A DNA stretch of 64,000 nt, taken from Paracidovorax avenae ATCC 19860. Lineage in GTDB: Bacteria; Pseudomonadota; Gammaproteobacteria; Burkholderiales; Burkholderiaceae_C. Made by a program: the position numbers and the translations under genes. Below, piece by piece: positions 43,962 to 54,709 of the stretch; positions within the stretch are counted from its first letter, which is position 1, and each line of letters opens with the position of its first letter. The DNA is taken from NCBI RefSeq assembly GCF_000176855.2, contig NC_015138.1, positions 1,116,001-1,180,000 on the forward strand, given 5' to 3'. Under the pieces are notes generated by a model, which saw nothing but the letters and a program-made list of their open reading frames with translations, had not been told where the DNA came from and ran no database searches.

Positions 43962-45206
43962 TCAGGCCGTGGCGGGCCGCTGCCCGGACATGGCCGCCTT
44001 CCATTCCTCCTGGACCAGCCGCTTGAACTCCAGGTATTCCCAGTCCGAGTCGGGCAGGAAGTGCTCGATGGTCTGCTTCTTCTCGTCGATGTAGTCGAAG
44101 TACTCGTAGTGGACGATGTTGTCGTCCGCGTAGCGGTAGCACTGGATGGTCGCGCAGAACTGGCCGCCTTCGCGGGGCGACGGGTTCTTGAGCTGGTGGA
44201 TCTGGTAGTAGTCGGGCGTGAGGAAGGTCACCTCGCCCGCGTGTGCGATGGTGCTGCCCCACGGCTGCTCGATGCCGGGGCTCAATGCGCTGAACCACGA
44301 GATCTGGATCTGCCCGTGCAGCACCTTGATGACGGCGCAGGCCTGGCCGTGGTTGTGGATGGGCGAGCCGTTGCCCGCGGGCCAGATTTCCAGCACGTAG
44401 GGCTGGCCGGGGGAGTCGCCCTGGTTGGAGTCCAGCGTGACGCGCAGGTAGCCGAAGCTCGGGTCTTTTTCCTGCAGTTTGGTGTGGCACAGCGCGCCGG
44501 GCGTGACGATGGAGTACTGGATGGCCTGGGCGAATTCGGGGAAGTCCGGCGGCGAGAGGTTCATGCCCGGCCCGGCGACGTTGTCGTAGAGGCGCTGGCA
44601 GGCCAGGGGCAGGTCGCCCGCGACGCTGGCGCGGTTGGCGGCGATGCTTTCCATGGTCACCTCCGCGGGCGCGATGAGGTGGGGCGGCGGATCGAGGTTC
44701 ACGGGGATCTGGAGCGTGGCGAGCTGCACGCCGGTGGCGCCGCGCACGCTGACGTGGCGCAGCTGCCGGCACAGGGCGTCCATGCCGTTCGGGTCGTTCT
44801 TCTCCGGCCAGGTGAACTCGTAGAGCATCAGGGCGCGCAGCATTTCTCCCTTGCCGTAGCGGATGCGGCGGTTGTTGCTGTCCAGGCTCAGCCAGTAGGG
44901 CTGGTGGGTGCCCGGCGGGTCAAGCCGCAGTTCGGGGGCTTCGGCATGCGCGATGGGGTGCCTCTTGCCGTGGCGCACGGTCCACAGCACGATGCCGGCG
45001 CGGCCGATGGTGAGGCCGCAGGCGTTGCCGGTGGGGGTGAAGGGCATGTCCTGGTGCAGGACGATGTCCAGCGCCTCCGGCACGTCGGCCGGCAGGACGG
45101 AGACGGTGCCCTGGCCCTTGACGGGAAAGCTGGTGTGGGATGCGGTCTGGGCGGCCTGGTAGAGGCGGACACGGTTCACGGACAGGTGGCGGGATGCATG
45201 GGGCAT
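43962..45206 (-). CDS. Two-domain protein with C-terminal cysteine-dioxygenase-like cupin
   Basis: The 414-residue protein has a C-terminal cupin (about 205-410) with His284 and His286 (SPIHNHG) and His337 (YYQIHQL). Spacing closely follows the three iron ligands of cysteine dioxygenase, so oxidation of cysteine or a related thiol is likely. The N-terminal 200 residues form a separate domain with the blocks GIVLWTVRHG and YWLSLDSNNRRIRYGKGE, which I cannot assign with confidence; the pattern vaguely recalls the farnesoic-acid methyltransferase-type (Methyltransf_FA) sugar/lipid-binding fold. Ordinary bacterial enzymes are about 200 residues, so this is a doubled-length variant. It is divergent from the Nif3 gene. 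Confidence 0.8.
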   Translation of the reverse strand: MPHASRHLSVNRVRLYQAAQTASHTSFPVKGQGTVSVLPADVPEALDIVLHQDMPFTPTGNACGLTIGRAGIVLWTVRHGKRHPIAHAEAPELRLDPPGTHQPYWLSLDSNNRRIRYGKGEMLRALMLYEFTWPEKNDPNGMDALCRQLRHVSVRGATGVQLATLQIPVNLDPPPHLIAPAEVTMESIAANRASVAGDLPLACQRLYDNVAGPGMNLSPPDFPEFAQAIQYSIVTPGALCHTKLQEKDPSFGYLRVTLDSNQGDSPGQPYVLEIWPAGNGSPIHNHGQACAVIKVLHGQIQISWFSALSPGIEQPWGSTIAHAGEVTFLTPDYYQIHQLKNPSPREGGQFCATIQCYRYADDNIVHYEYFDYIDEKKQTIEHFLPDSDWEYLEFKRLVQEEWKAAMSGQRPATA

Positions 45207-45380
45207 GGGGTGGCTTTCGTTGTCGGGGTTCGTGGGACGGGCGGGGGCGCGGGGCGCGATGGCGGGCCCGGACGGGCGGCGTTCAGCGCCCGCGGCGTGG
45301 TGCGGTGGCGGTCGTCACATGGGATCCCTCCTTCTCGTGTGCCGGCGGCGGTGCATGCCGCGGGGCCGCGCGGGCCCGTG

Positions 45381-45433
45381 CCGGTCGTTCTGGCTGTTCG
45401 TTCCGGTCGTTCGTTTCGGTCGTTCGTTCTGGC
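45381..45433. repeat. Degenerate tandem repeat GGTCGTTC in intergenic region
   Basis: In the 287-base divergent gap between the cupin and Nif3 genes, the unit C-GGTCGTTCGTT-Y recurs three to four times with small changes. It may be slippage-prone and could vary in copy number between strains. No regulator site is known to me that fits. Confidence 0.5.
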
Positions 45434-45493
45434 CTGCCGGCGGGGTCATGGGCGGCACCCCTCCCTGGTGCGCGCCCTGCCACAATGCCGTGC

Positions 45494-46300
45494 ATGACGG
45501 ACTCAGTTGTACCCTCTCCCACGGATGACCTGGCCCCCGGGGTTTCCCGGCAGGCGCTGCTCGCGGCCTTCGACGACCTGCTGCAGCCGGCCCGTTTCAA
45601 GGATTACGGCCCGAACGGCCTGCAGGTGGAGGGCCGGGAGCGCATCCGCCGCATCGTGAGCGGCGTGACGGCGAGCCGTGCGCTGATCGACGCCGCCATC
45701 GCGGACGGGGCGGATGCGGTCTTCGTGCACCACGGCCTGTTCTGGCGCGGCCAGGACGGGAGGGTGACGGGCTGGATGAAGCAGCGCCTGCAGCGGCTGC
45801 TGGCGCATGACATCAACCTCTTCGCCTACCACCTGCCGCTGGACGCGCACCCGGAACTGGGCAACAACGCCCAACTGGGCCGCGTGCTGGGCTTCGCGCC
45901 GGCCGACGTGCGCTTCGGCGAGCAGGACCTGGGCTTCTGCGCACCGGCCGACATCGCGGATGCGGCCACGCTCGCCGCGCGCGTGGAGGCGGCGCTGGGC
46001 CGGCCGGTGACGCTGGTCGCGCCCGGCGGCGCCGGGGCGGGGCGGCCGATCCGCCGCGTGGCTTGGTGCACGGGCGGCGCGCAGGGGTTTTTCGAGGGGG
46101 CGATCGCGGCGGGGGCCGACGCCTTCATCACGGGTGAGATCTCCGAGCCGCAGGCGCACCTGGCGCGGGAGACGGGCGTGGCCTTCCTCGCGGCGGGTCA
46201 CCATGCGACAGAGCGCTACGGCGCGCCCGCGGCCGCCGCGCACGTGGCGGCGGCACTGGGCATCGAACACCGGTTCATCGAGATCGACAACCCGGCGTGA
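45494..46300 (+). CDS. Nif3-like dinuclear metal protein
   Basis: The 268-residue protein belongs to the Nif3/YbgI (DUF34) family, which forms hexamers with a two-metal centre. It has VFVHHGLFWRG, FAYHLPLDAHPELGNNAQLG and a late AGHHATERYG, giving the expected His/Asp/Glu ligands. The exact cellular role of the family is unsettled; links to GTP cyclohydrolase and to NAD/metal homeostasis have been proposed. Either ATG at 45485 or 45494 could start it; neither has a good ribosome site. Confidence 0.9.
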   Translation: MTDSVVPSPTDDLAPGVSRQALLAAFDDLLQPARFKDYGPNGLQVEGRERIRRIVSGVTASRALIDAAIADGADAVFVHHGLFWRGQDGRVTGWMKQRLQRLLAHDINLFAYHLPLDAHPELGNNAQLGRVLGFAPADVRFGEQDLGFCAPADIADAATLAARVEAALGRPVTLVAPGGAGAGRPIRRVAWCTGGAQGFFEGAIAAGADAFITGEISEPQAHLARETGVAFLAAGHHATERYGAPAAAAHVAAALGIEHRFIEIDNPA

Positions 46301-46321
46301 GCCCGGGGGGGGGATGGCCCG

Positions 46322-47389
46322 CTACAGTACCCGCTCGAACCACCACAGCGACAGCAGGCCGGCCAGCACCAGCAGGGCCGCTCCCGCGAGCGCGAGCAGG
46401 GCAGAGATTTCGGTTTCCTTCTTCTCCACGGTGAGGCGCGAACTGAGGGTTTCGTACACCTTCTTGAGATCCGCCGCGGTGGCGGCGTGGAAGTATTCGG
46501 CGTTGGTGCGCTGCGCCACGGCCTTGAGGGTGTCTTCGTCGAGGCGCACGCGCATAGACCAGCCTTCGAAGCCGATGGTCTCGCCGGCCACGGTGCCCAC
46601 GCCCACGGTATAGACGCGCACGCCGCGGTCGGCGGCCCATTGCGCGGCCTCCATCGGATCGACGCCGGTGGTGCGCTGGCCGTCGGTGAGCATGATGATG
46701 GCGGCCGAGCTGTAGGAGCCGGGTGCGACGGGCGCGGGCCGGTCGGCGCCCCTGCCGTTGCTGCCGCGGTGCGGCGGCCGGCCGATCTCGTCCATGGACT
46801 GCGGGCGCGGCATGGCCTGGCGGCCGCCGAGCGCGGAGACATCGATGCCGGTGTCGGGGAACAGGGTGGCGAGCGACAGCAGGATGCCGTTGCCCGTGGC
46901 CGTGCCGCGCTGCAGCTGGAAGCTGTCGATGGCCTTGAAGAGGTCTTCGTGGTTCTGCGTGGGCAGCTGGGCGAGCTGGGCGCTGCCCGCGAAGGCCACG
47001 ATGCCCACGCGCACGTGGCGCGGCAGCTCGGCGATGAAGGCCTTGGCGGCGTCCTGGGCGGCGGTGAGGCGGTCGGGGTGCACGTCGGCGGCGCGCATGC
47101 TGCCCGACACGTCCATGGCCAGCATGATGGTCTGCTGCTGCGAGGGCAGGGTGAGCACCGCCAGCGGCCGCGCGGCCGCGACCAGCAGCGCCGCGAGGCC
47201 GAGCAGGAAGAGCAGCGGCGGCACGTGGCGCCGCCAGCGCGTGCGGGCACCCTGGGCTTCGCGCGCCAGGGCCAGGGCAGGGTAGTGCAGCACGGCGGAC
47301 CGGCGGCGGCGCAGCAGCCAGAGGTAGAGCGCCACCAGCACGGGCAGCGCGAGCAGCAGCCAGAGAAGGTCGGGCCAGAGAAAGACCAT
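46322..47389 (-). CDS. VWA-domain membrane protein (BatA/BatB-like)
   Basis: The 355-residue protein has two N-terminal hydrophobic helices (about 5-26 and 57-80) and a von Willebrand A domain with the MIDAS motif D93-x-S95-x-S97 (AMDVSGSM). A C-terminal membrane helix (about 333-352) follows. It is the third member of a MoxR-DUF58-vWA operon, which in other bacteria acts as a chaperone-like system for metal insertion, stress tolerance or envelope protein maturation. The domain faces the periplasm if the helices are placed as usual. Confidence 0.9.
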   Translation of the reverse strand: MVFLWPDLLWLLLALPVLVALYLWLLRRRRSAVLHYPALALAREAQGARTRWRRHVPPLLFLLGLAALLVAAARPLAVLTLPSQQQTIMLAMDVSGSMRAADVHPDRLTAAQDAAKAFIAELPRHVRVGIVAFAGSAQLAQLPTQNHEDLFKAIDSFQLQRGTATGNGILLSLATLFPDTGIDVSALGGRQAMPRPQSMDEIGRPPHRGSNGRGADRPAPVAPGSYSSAAIIMLTDGQRTTGVDPMEAAQWAADRGVRVYTVGVGTVAGETIGFEGWSMRVRLDEDTLKAVAQRTNAEYFHAATAADLKKVYETLSSRLTVEKKETEISALLALAGAALLVLAGLLSLWWFERVL

Positions 47390-47434
47390 GGGCGGCTCCT
47401 TCCTTGTCGTTGGTTCGGCCGGCGCGTGCGGCGC

Positions 47435-48392
47435 TCAGGCGCGCACCCGCCGGCGGGCCCGCACGGGCTGGCCGCGCAGTTCCATGAAGCGCACCAGCGC
47501 GTCGAGCAGGTCGTCGTCGGTGGCGAGTTCGAGCGTGTCCGCGCCCGCGCGCGCCAGGGCCGAGCGCAGCGCGGCTTCGCGTTCGGCGGCGAGGCGGGCG
47601 AAGCGCTGGCGGAAGGCCCGGTCGCGCGTGTCCACCGTCAGCTGCTCGCCGGTCTCGGGATCGCGCAGGCGCAGCACGCCCACGTCGGGCAGCGCCATCT
47701 CCAGCGGGTCGAGCAGCCGCACGGCGACCACGTCGTGGCGCTGCGCGAGCTGCGCGAGGGGCTTCTCCCAGCCGGGGGCGCTGAGGAAGTCGGATACGAC
47801 GAACACCGTCGAGCGCCGCCGCAGCACGGGCGCGGCCGATTCCAGCAGCCGGTGCAGTTCGGTGGTGCCGGGCGGCGCGGCCCCGGGCGTGCCCGTGGGT
47901 GTGAGCGCATGGATGAGGCGCAGCACGTGGGTGCGACCCGTGCGCGGCGGCAGCACGGTGGCGGGCGCGCCATGGCCGAAGAGCAGGGCGCCCACGCGGT
48001 TGCCGTGGCGCGTGAGCAGCCGCGCGAGCACCGCGACGAAGCCGGTGAGCCGGTCGCGCTTGGTCTGCCCCGGCGGCCCGAAATCCACCGAGGGGCTGAG
48101 GTCCAGCAAAAACCAGGCGGCCATCTCTCGGTCTTCCGAGAAGACGCGCACATGCGGTGTGCCGAGCCGCGCGGTGACGTTCCAGTCGATATGGCGTACG
48201 TCGTCGTGCGCCTGGTATTCGCGCAGGTCCGCCAGGTCCACGCCCGCGCCGCGCAGCAGGGTGCGGTAGTCGCCCTGCAGCAGGCCGTCGAGGCGGCGCA
48301 GCACGGTCCATTCGAGCCGGCGCAGCAGGCGGTCCGCGGCGCCCGCGGCCAGTCCGGCCGCAGGCAGTGGCGCCGCGCGTGCTGCCGCGGCG

Positions 48393-48415
<23 letters not shown>
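47435..48415 (-). CDS. DUF58-domain protein
   Basis: The 326-residue product contains the DUF58 core, HIDWNVTARLGTPHVRVFSEDRE, followed by a vWA-like fold with DLSPSVDFG. These proteins partner MoxR ATPases. There is no membrane helix, unlike some relatives that have two, so it appears soluble. The ATG at 48415 overlaps the moxR-like gene by 23 bases, consistent with coupling. The longer frame upstream is an artefact of reading through that gene. Confidence 0.9.
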
Positions 48416-49430
<1,015 letters not shown>

Positions 49431-49449
49431 GGAGGCTCCTGGCGAAAGG

Positions 49450-50415
49450 TCAGAACGGCGGCGAACCCGCGGCCTCGGCGGCGTTCTCGATGGGCACGGC
49501 GAAGCCGATGCCGATGAAGGTGCGCGCGGGCGTGGGGTTGAGGATGGCGGTGACGATGCCCACGACCTCGCCGTCGAGCGTGACGAGCGGGCCGCCGGAA
49601 TTGCCGGGGTTGGCGGCGGCGTCGAACTGGATGAGGTTGCGCATCTCCTGCTTGCCCTGGGGCGAGTCGAATTCGCGCTGCAGGCCCGAGATCACGCCGG
49701 CCGAGACCGAGGGGCCGATGCCGAAGGGAAAGCCGATGGCGACCACGCCGTCGCCGGGCTTGAGGCCCTGCGTGGAGCGCAGCGGCGCGGCCTGCAGGTC
49801 GTCCGGCACGCGGTGGGCCTGCAGCACGGCGAGGTCGTTGGCGGGCTGGGCGCCGGTGAGGGATGCGTCGCTTTCCGAACCGTCGGCGAAGGTGACCTGG
49901 ATGCGCGACGCGCCCCGCACCACGTGCAGGTTGGTGAGGATCACGCCCTTGTCCACGATCACGATGCCGGTGCCCACGCCGCGCTCTTCTTCCTGGCCCT
50001 TGCCCTTGCCTTTCCTGATGTGGGCGAAGCCGGTGACGCGCACGACCGACGGGGCCACGGCCTCGGCGGCGCGCGCGGCGGCCGACGGCAATGGCTGGGT
50101 GGAGAGGGTGTGCAGCACGGCCGCGTCGATGTCCTGCTGGGTGATGCGCGGCGCCAGCGGCGGCATGCGCCAGGCCAGCCAGCCGAAGCCGGCCACCAAC
50201 ACGGTCGCCAGCACGGCCGCCAGCGCGCCGCCGAGCCAGCGCCGCGAGGGACGGGCACGGGATGGGGCGGCAGCGTCTGCAGGTCCGGCGCCGCCGGGGG
50301 CTGCGGCCGCAGGACCGGCCGGCGGCGAGCTCCCGAATCCGGCCGGCAAAGGATGGGGCGGGGAGGCCGCGGCCGGCGCGCGGCGGGAGCTGCTGTAGCG
50401 GGCGGGCCTGGGCAT
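49450..50415 (-). CDS. Membrane-anchored trypsin-like (S1C) protease without PDZ
   Basis: The 321-residue protein has a Pro/Ala-rich cytoplasmic N-terminus, one membrane helix (about 60-82) and a trypsin-like domain with His164 (TNLHVVRG), Asp194 (PANDLAVL) and Ser273 (PGNSGG). There is no PDZ domain, so it differs from the DegQ-type enzyme at 41053. It lies 19 bases before the MoxR gene on the same strand and may be in the same operon. A periplasmic quality-control role is likely. Confidence 0.87.
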   Translation of the reverse strand: MPRPARYSSSRRAPAAASPPHPLPAGFGSSPPAGPAAAAPGGAGPADAAAPSRARPSRRWLGGALAAVLATVLVAGFGWLAWRMPPLAPRITQQDIDAAVLHTLSTQPLPSAAARAAEAVAPSVVRVTGFAHIRKGKGKGQEEERGVGTGIVIVDKGVILTNLHVVRGASRIQVTFADGSESDASLTGAQPANDLAVLQAHRVPDDLQAAPLRSTQGLKPGDGVVAIGFPFGIGPSVSAGVISGLQREFDSPQGKQEMRNLIQFDAAANPGNSGGPLVTLDGEVVGIVTAILNPTPARTFIGIGFAVPIENAAEAAGSPPF

Positions 50416-50612
50416 GCGGTCACCTCGGGTCAGGGGGCCCGCGCGCGGCGTCGTGCGCCGGGCAGGCGGTTCCCGGCGACGGTAGCACGGAACCGCCTGC
50501 CGCGCATGTGTCCGCGTGTTTCAGGGCGGGGTGCCAGGCGGCCTGGCGGCTTGCGCGGGCCGCCGGAGACGGCCGACGTGCGCGCCGCCCAGGGTGCTGG
50601 CATGCTCGGGGG

Positions 50613-51452
50613 ATGGAGACCTGGATCGATACCCACTGCCACCTCGACGAGTTCGAAGCCCATGCGGGCCGGGACTACCTGGACAGGGTGCGTGCGGACG
50701 CGGCGCGCGCCGGGGTCGCGCACTGCGTGCTGCCCGCGGTGGAGCGGGGCAACCTGGAGGCCGTCCGCACGCTGGCGCACCGCCACGGCGACAGCTATGC
50801 GCTGGGCATCCACCCGCTTTTCACGGGCCGGGCGGAGGATGGCGATCTCGGTGTGCTGGCGCGGGCGCTGGAGCAGCATGCGGCAGACCCGCGCCTCGTG
50901 GCCGTGGGCGAGATCGGGCTGGACTTCTTCGTGCAGGACCTGGACCCGGCGCGGCAGGAGCATTTCTTCCGGGAGCAGTTGCGGCTCGCGCGCCGCAGCC
51001 GGCTGCCCGTGATCCTGCACACCCGGCGGTCGGTGGACAAGGTGCTCAAGGGCCTGCGCGACGTGGGCGCCGAGGGCGGCATCGCCCATGCGTTCAACGG
51101 CAGCCTGCAGCAGGCGCGCGCGTTCATCGACCTGGGGTTCAGGCTCGGCTTCGGCGGGGCGGTGACCTTCGACCGCGCGCTGCAGCTGCGCCGGCTGGCG
51201 GCCGAGCTGCCGCTGGAATCCATCGTGCTGGAAACGGATGCGCCGGACATCCCGCCCCACTGGCTCTACGTGACGGCCGCGGAGCGCGCGGCAGGCGCCG
51301 CCCCGGCGCGCAACACGCCGGGCGAACTGCCGCGCATCGCGCAGGTGGTGGCGGAGCTGCGCGGCATGCCGGTGGAGGCGCTGGCCCGGGCCGCGCATGC
51401 GAATGCATTGGCGGCGTTGCCGCGCCTGGCCGGCCTGTTGCCGGCACCGTAG
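50613..51452 (+). CDS. TatD-family metal-dependent hydrolase
   Basis: The 279-residue TIM-barrel protein has the metal-binding DTHCHLDEF at the N-terminus, GEIGLDFF, the His of VILHTRRS, HAFNGS and the C-terminal ETDAPD. Family members are 3'-5' DNA exonucleases or D-aminoacyl-type hydrolases. A GGGGG ribosome site precedes the ATG at 50613. It heads a plus-strand run of small enzymes. Confidence 0.92.
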   Translation: METWIDTHCHLDEFEAHAGRDYLDRVRADAARAGVAHCVLPAVERGNLEAVRTLAHRHGDSYALGIHPLFTGRAEDGDLGVLARALEQHAADPRLVAVGEIGLDFFVQDLDPARQEHFFREQLRLARRSRLPVILHTRRSVDKVLKGLRDVGAEGGIAHAFNGSLQQARAFIDLGFRLGFGGAVTFDRALQLRRLAAELPLESIVLETDAPDIPPHWLYVTAAERAAGAAPARNTPGELPRIAQVVAELRGMPVEALARAAHANALAALPRLAGLLPAP

Positions 51453-51485
51453 TACCGGGCCACCGAGCCGCTACGATAGGGATGC

Positions 51486-52067
51486 ATGCCCCGCCTGCCC
51501 GACAAGATCTCCGTTGACCTGGACCCCGCTGCGCCCGCACGCCTGGTGGGGCTGGCGCCGGTCGTGTCGGAACGCACGGTGGTGCTGGTGCTGGGCAGTT
51601 TCCCGGGCGTGGCGTCGCTGCGCGCGGGGCAGTACTACGGCCATCCGCAGAACCATTTCTGGCCCATCCTGCAGGCGCTGTGGCCCCGGCACCCGCTGCC
51701 CGGCCGGGACCGCTATGCGGAGCGCTGCGCCTGGCTGCTGGACCGCGGATTGGGGCTGTGGGACGTGTATGCGGCCTGCGAGCGGGAGGGCAGCCTGGAC
51801 ACGAGCATCCGCAACGCGGCGGTGAACGATTTCGCGGCGCTGCGGTCGCGCTGCCCGCGCCTTGCGGCCATCGCCCACAATGGCGGGGAAAGCTTCAAGC
51901 ACGCACGCGCCGTGCGCGCCGCCCTGGGCCTGCCGGCCGGGCTGCAGGAGGGGCCGGTGCCGTCGCTGCGCCTGCCCTCCACCAGCCCCGCGAATGCGTC
52001 CTGGAGCTTCGAGCGCAAGCGTGCCGCCTGGGCCGAGGCGCTGGCCCCCTTTGGATTGATGGATTGA
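51486..52067 (+). CDS. DNA-deoxyinosine/uracil glycosylase family protein
   Basis: The 193-residue protein has the family-6-type (HDG) uracil glycosylase motifs: GSFPGVASLRAGQYYGHPQNHFWPIL near the N-terminus (only part is diagnostic: the GSFPG and YYGHPQNHFW parts), an IAHNGG strand and the LPSTSPANA motif near the C-terminus. It would remove hypoxanthine or uracil from DNA. A TACGAT hexamer (51472-51477) ends eight bases before the ATG, suggesting a leaderless message. Confidence 0.87.
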   Translation: MPRLPDKISVDLDPAAPARLVGLAPVVSERTVVLVLGSFPGVASLRAGQYYGHPQNHFWPILQALWPRHPLPGRDRYAERCAWLLDRGLGLWDVYAACEREGSLDTSIRNAAVNDFAALRSRCPRLAAIAHNGGESFKHARAVRAALGLPAGLQEGPVPSLRLPSTSPANASWSFERKRAAWAEALAPFGLMD

Positions 52068-52832
52068 ATGACCACCCGCAAGAAAGCCGCAGCCGCCGAG
52101 CTGCCCGAAGTCAGCGTTTCCGATGACGGCGACGTGCGCCACCTGCACCTGGGAACGCCCTGGATCCAGGGCTCCATGCGCATCGACGATCCCTTCGACA
52201 TCGAACTGGAGTACGTGCAGCGCATGATGGCCTGGCTGCTGTTCGTGGAGCCCGCCAGCGTGGGCAAGCGCCATGCGATGCAGCTGGGCCTGGGAGCGGG
52301 GGCGATCACCAAGTTCTGCCACAAGAAGCTGCGCATGTGCTGCACGGCGATCGAGCTCAACCCGCAGGTGCTGGCCGTGTGCCGCGCGTGGTTCAAGCTG
52401 CCGCCCGACGGGCCCAAGCTGCGCGTGGTGCTGGCCGATGCCGCGCAGGAGATCCGCAAGCCCGAGTGGCACGGCACGGTCGATGCGCTGGCGGTGGACC
52501 TGTACGACCACGAGGCCGCGGCCCCGGTGCTCGACAGCGCGGAGTTCTACGCCGACTGCCGCGCGCTGCTCACCGAGGACGGTGCGATGACGGTGAACCT
52601 GTTCGGCCGGTCGTCGAGCTATGAGCGCAGTCTCGCGCGCATGGCCGAGGCCTTCGGCGCCGATGCGCTCTGGGCCTTCAAGCCCACGCGCGAGGGCAAT
52701 ACGGTGGTGCTGGCGCAGCGCACGCCGGCGCGGCCGCGCCGCGCCGACCTGCTGGCCCGCGCCGATGCGGTGCAGGCGCGGTGGGACTTGCCCGCGGCGA
52801 AGTGGCCGCGCGTGTTCAAGCCGGTGGAGTGA
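52068..52832 (+). CDS. Spermidine synthase-like methyltransferase-fold protein
   Basis: The 254-residue protein has a Rossmann-type fold related to SpeE, with QLGLGAGAITKFC as the cofactor loop, AIELNPQVLAV, and VDLYDHEAAAP in the position of the catalytic loop. SpeE's key aspartate pattern is altered, so polyamine synthesis is uncertain. It begins directly on the base after the stop codon of the glycosylase gene. Confidence 0.75.
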   Translation: MTTRKKAAAAELPEVSVSDDGDVRHLHLGTPWIQGSMRIDDPFDIELEYVQRMMAWLLFVEPASVGKRHAMQLGLGAGAITKFCHKKLRMCCTAIELNPQVLAVCRAWFKLPPDGPKLRVVLADAAQEIRKPEWHGTVDALAVDLYDHEAAAPVLDSAEFYADCRALLTEDGAMTVNLFGRSSSYERSLARMAEAFGADALWAFKPTREGNTVVLAQRTPARPRRADLLARADAVQARWDLPAAKWPRVFKPVE

Positions 52833-52838
52833 CGCGCG

Positions 52839-54677
52839 ATGAGCCGCAGCCTGCCTCCTCCCCATGGCGCCGCCGGGCCCGCGGCACCGGCCGGTTTCGC
52901 GGGCCCCCTCGACTGGCGCCGCATCGTCGAGTGGCTGCGCGCCGACGGCGTGATCTCGCAGGAGGAGGCCGCTCGCACCATCGCGCGCTGCTCGCAGGCC
53001 GAGAGCCGGCAGCATCCGCTGGTGCGGCTGGCCAGCGTGGCGATGGCGCGCGCGAGCGACGGCAGGCCGCTGGACCTGGAGAGCCTGACCGAATACCTGG
53101 CCGGCCGCAGCGGCCTGGCCTACCTGCGCATCGATCCGCTCAAGGTGGACGTGGGCCGCGTGGCCGACATGATGAGCGCGAGCTACGCGGAGCGGCACCG
53201 GGTGCTGCCGGTGCAGGTCACGCCCCGCGAGATCGTGGTGGCCACGGCCGAGCCGTTCGTCGATGACTGGGTGGCCGAGGTGGAGCGGCAGTCGCGCCGC
53301 GCCGTGCGCCGCGTGGTCGCCAACCCGCAGGACATCCACCGCTACACGGCGGAGTTCTTCGCGCTGGCCAAGTCGGTGAAGGCCGCGCAGAAGGCCGGCG
53401 GCGCGAGCGCGGGCAGCAGCTTCGAGCAGCTGGTGGAACTGGGCCGCAGCAACAAGCAGCTGGACGCGAACGACCAGGGCGTGGTCAAGGTGGTGGACTG
53501 GCTCTGGCAGTACGCCTTCGACCAGCGCGCGAGCGACATCCACCTGGAGCCGCGGCGCGAGCAGGGCGTGATCCGCTTCCGCATCGATGGGGTGCTGCAT
53601 CCGGTGTACCAGATGCCCATGGGCGTGCTGAACGCCATGGTGTCGCGCGTGAAGCTGCTCGGCCGCATGGACGTGGTGGAAAAGCGCCGCCCGCAGGACG
53701 GCCGCATCAAGACCCGCAACCCGCGCGGCGACGAGGTGGAAATGCGCCTCTCGACCCTGCCCACGGCCTTCGGCGAGAAGATGGTGATGCGGATCTTCGA
53801 CCCGGACAACACCGTCAAGGACCTGGACGCGCTCGGCTTCTCGCCCCACGACGCGCAGCGCTGGGAGGCGCTGGTGCAGCGGCCCCACGGCATCATCCTG
53901 GTGACGGGGCCCACGGGTTCGGGCAAGACCACGACGCTCTACTCCACGCTCAAGCGCCTGGCCACCGAGGAGGTGAACGTGAGCACGGTGGAGGACCCGA
54001 TCGAGATGATCGAGCCGAGCTTCAACCAGACGCAGGTGCAGCCGCAGCTCGATTTCAGCTTCGCGGAAGGCCTGCGCGCGCTCATGCGGCAGGACCCGGA
54101 CATCCTGATGGTGGGCGAGATCCGCGACCTGGAGACGGCGGACATGGCCGTGCAGGCCGCGCTCACGGGACACCTGGTGTTCTCCACGCTGCACACCAAC
54201 GACGCCCCCTCGGCCATCAGCCGCCTGATGGAGCTGGGCGTGCCGCCCTACCTCATCAATGCCACGCTGCTGGGCGTGCTGGCCCAGCGGCTGGTGCGCA
54301 CGCTCTGCAGGCAGTGCCGCCAGCGCGACGAGGCGGCCGGCATCGAGCGCCTGGCCGAAGTGGTGCGGCCCTGGAAGATCACCGGCGGCTACCACCCCTA
54401 CCGGCCGGTGGGCTGCGTGGACTGCCGCATGACGGGCTTCCATGGCCGCATGGGGCTCTACGAATTGCTCACCGTGAGCGAGGCGCTGAAGGAGCGCATC
54501 ACCCAGTCGCCCTCCATCGACGCGCTGCGGCGGCAGGCGCTGCAGGACGGCATGCGCCCCCTGCGGCTGGCGGGCGCGCTGCGCGTGGCCGAAGGCGTGA
54601 CCACGCTGGAAGAGGTCATCGCCGCGACTCCACCGCTGGAGTCACGTGACCGGGCCGCGCCGCCCGCGGCCCCCTGA
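52839..54677 (+). CDS. GspE/PilB-family secretion or pilus-assembly ATPase
   Basis: The 612-residue ATPase has an N-terminal GspE/PilB domain (to about 200) and a motor domain with Walker A GPTGSGKTTT, an Asp box, Walker B ILMVGEIRD and a His box (STLHTNDAPSA). A zinc-binding CxxC pair (LCRQCRQ and CVDCRM) follows. Such enzymes power type IV pilus extension or type II secretion. No partner pilus genes are in view, so this is an orphan locus. A start at the ATG 52839 is six bases from the previous gene. Confidence 0.92.
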   Translation: MSRSLPPPHGAAGPAAPAGFAGPLDWRRIVEWLRADGVISQEEAARTIARCSQAESRQHPLVRLASVAMARASDGRPLDLESLTEYLAGRSGLAYLRIDPLKVDVGRVADMMSASYAERHRVLPVQVTPREIVVATAEPFVDDWVAEVERQSRRAVRRVVANPQDIHRYTAEFFALAKSVKAAQKAGGASAGSSFEQLVELGRSNKQLDANDQGVVKVVDWLWQYAFDQRASDIHLEPRREQGVIRFRIDGVLHPVYQMPMGVLNAMVSRVKLLGRMDVVEKRRPQDGRIKTRNPRGDEVEMRLSTLPTAFGEKMVMRIFDPDNTVKDLDALGFSPHDAQRWEALVQRPHGIILVTGPTGSGKTTTLYSTLKRLATEEVNVSTVEDPIEMIEPSFNQTQVQPQLDFSFAEGLRALMRQDPDILMVGEIRDLETADMAVQAALTGHLVFSTLHTNDAPSAISRLMELGVPPYLINATLLGVLAQRLVRTLCRQCRQRDEAAGIERLAEVVRPWKITGGYHPYRPVGCVDCRMTGFHGRMGLYELLTVSEALKERITQSPSIDALRRQALQDGMRPLRLAGALRVAEGVTTLEEVIAATPPLESRDRAAPPAAP

Positions 54678-54709
54678 AACCCCGTTCCGTGCAGCGAAAA
54701 TCCTGAAAT

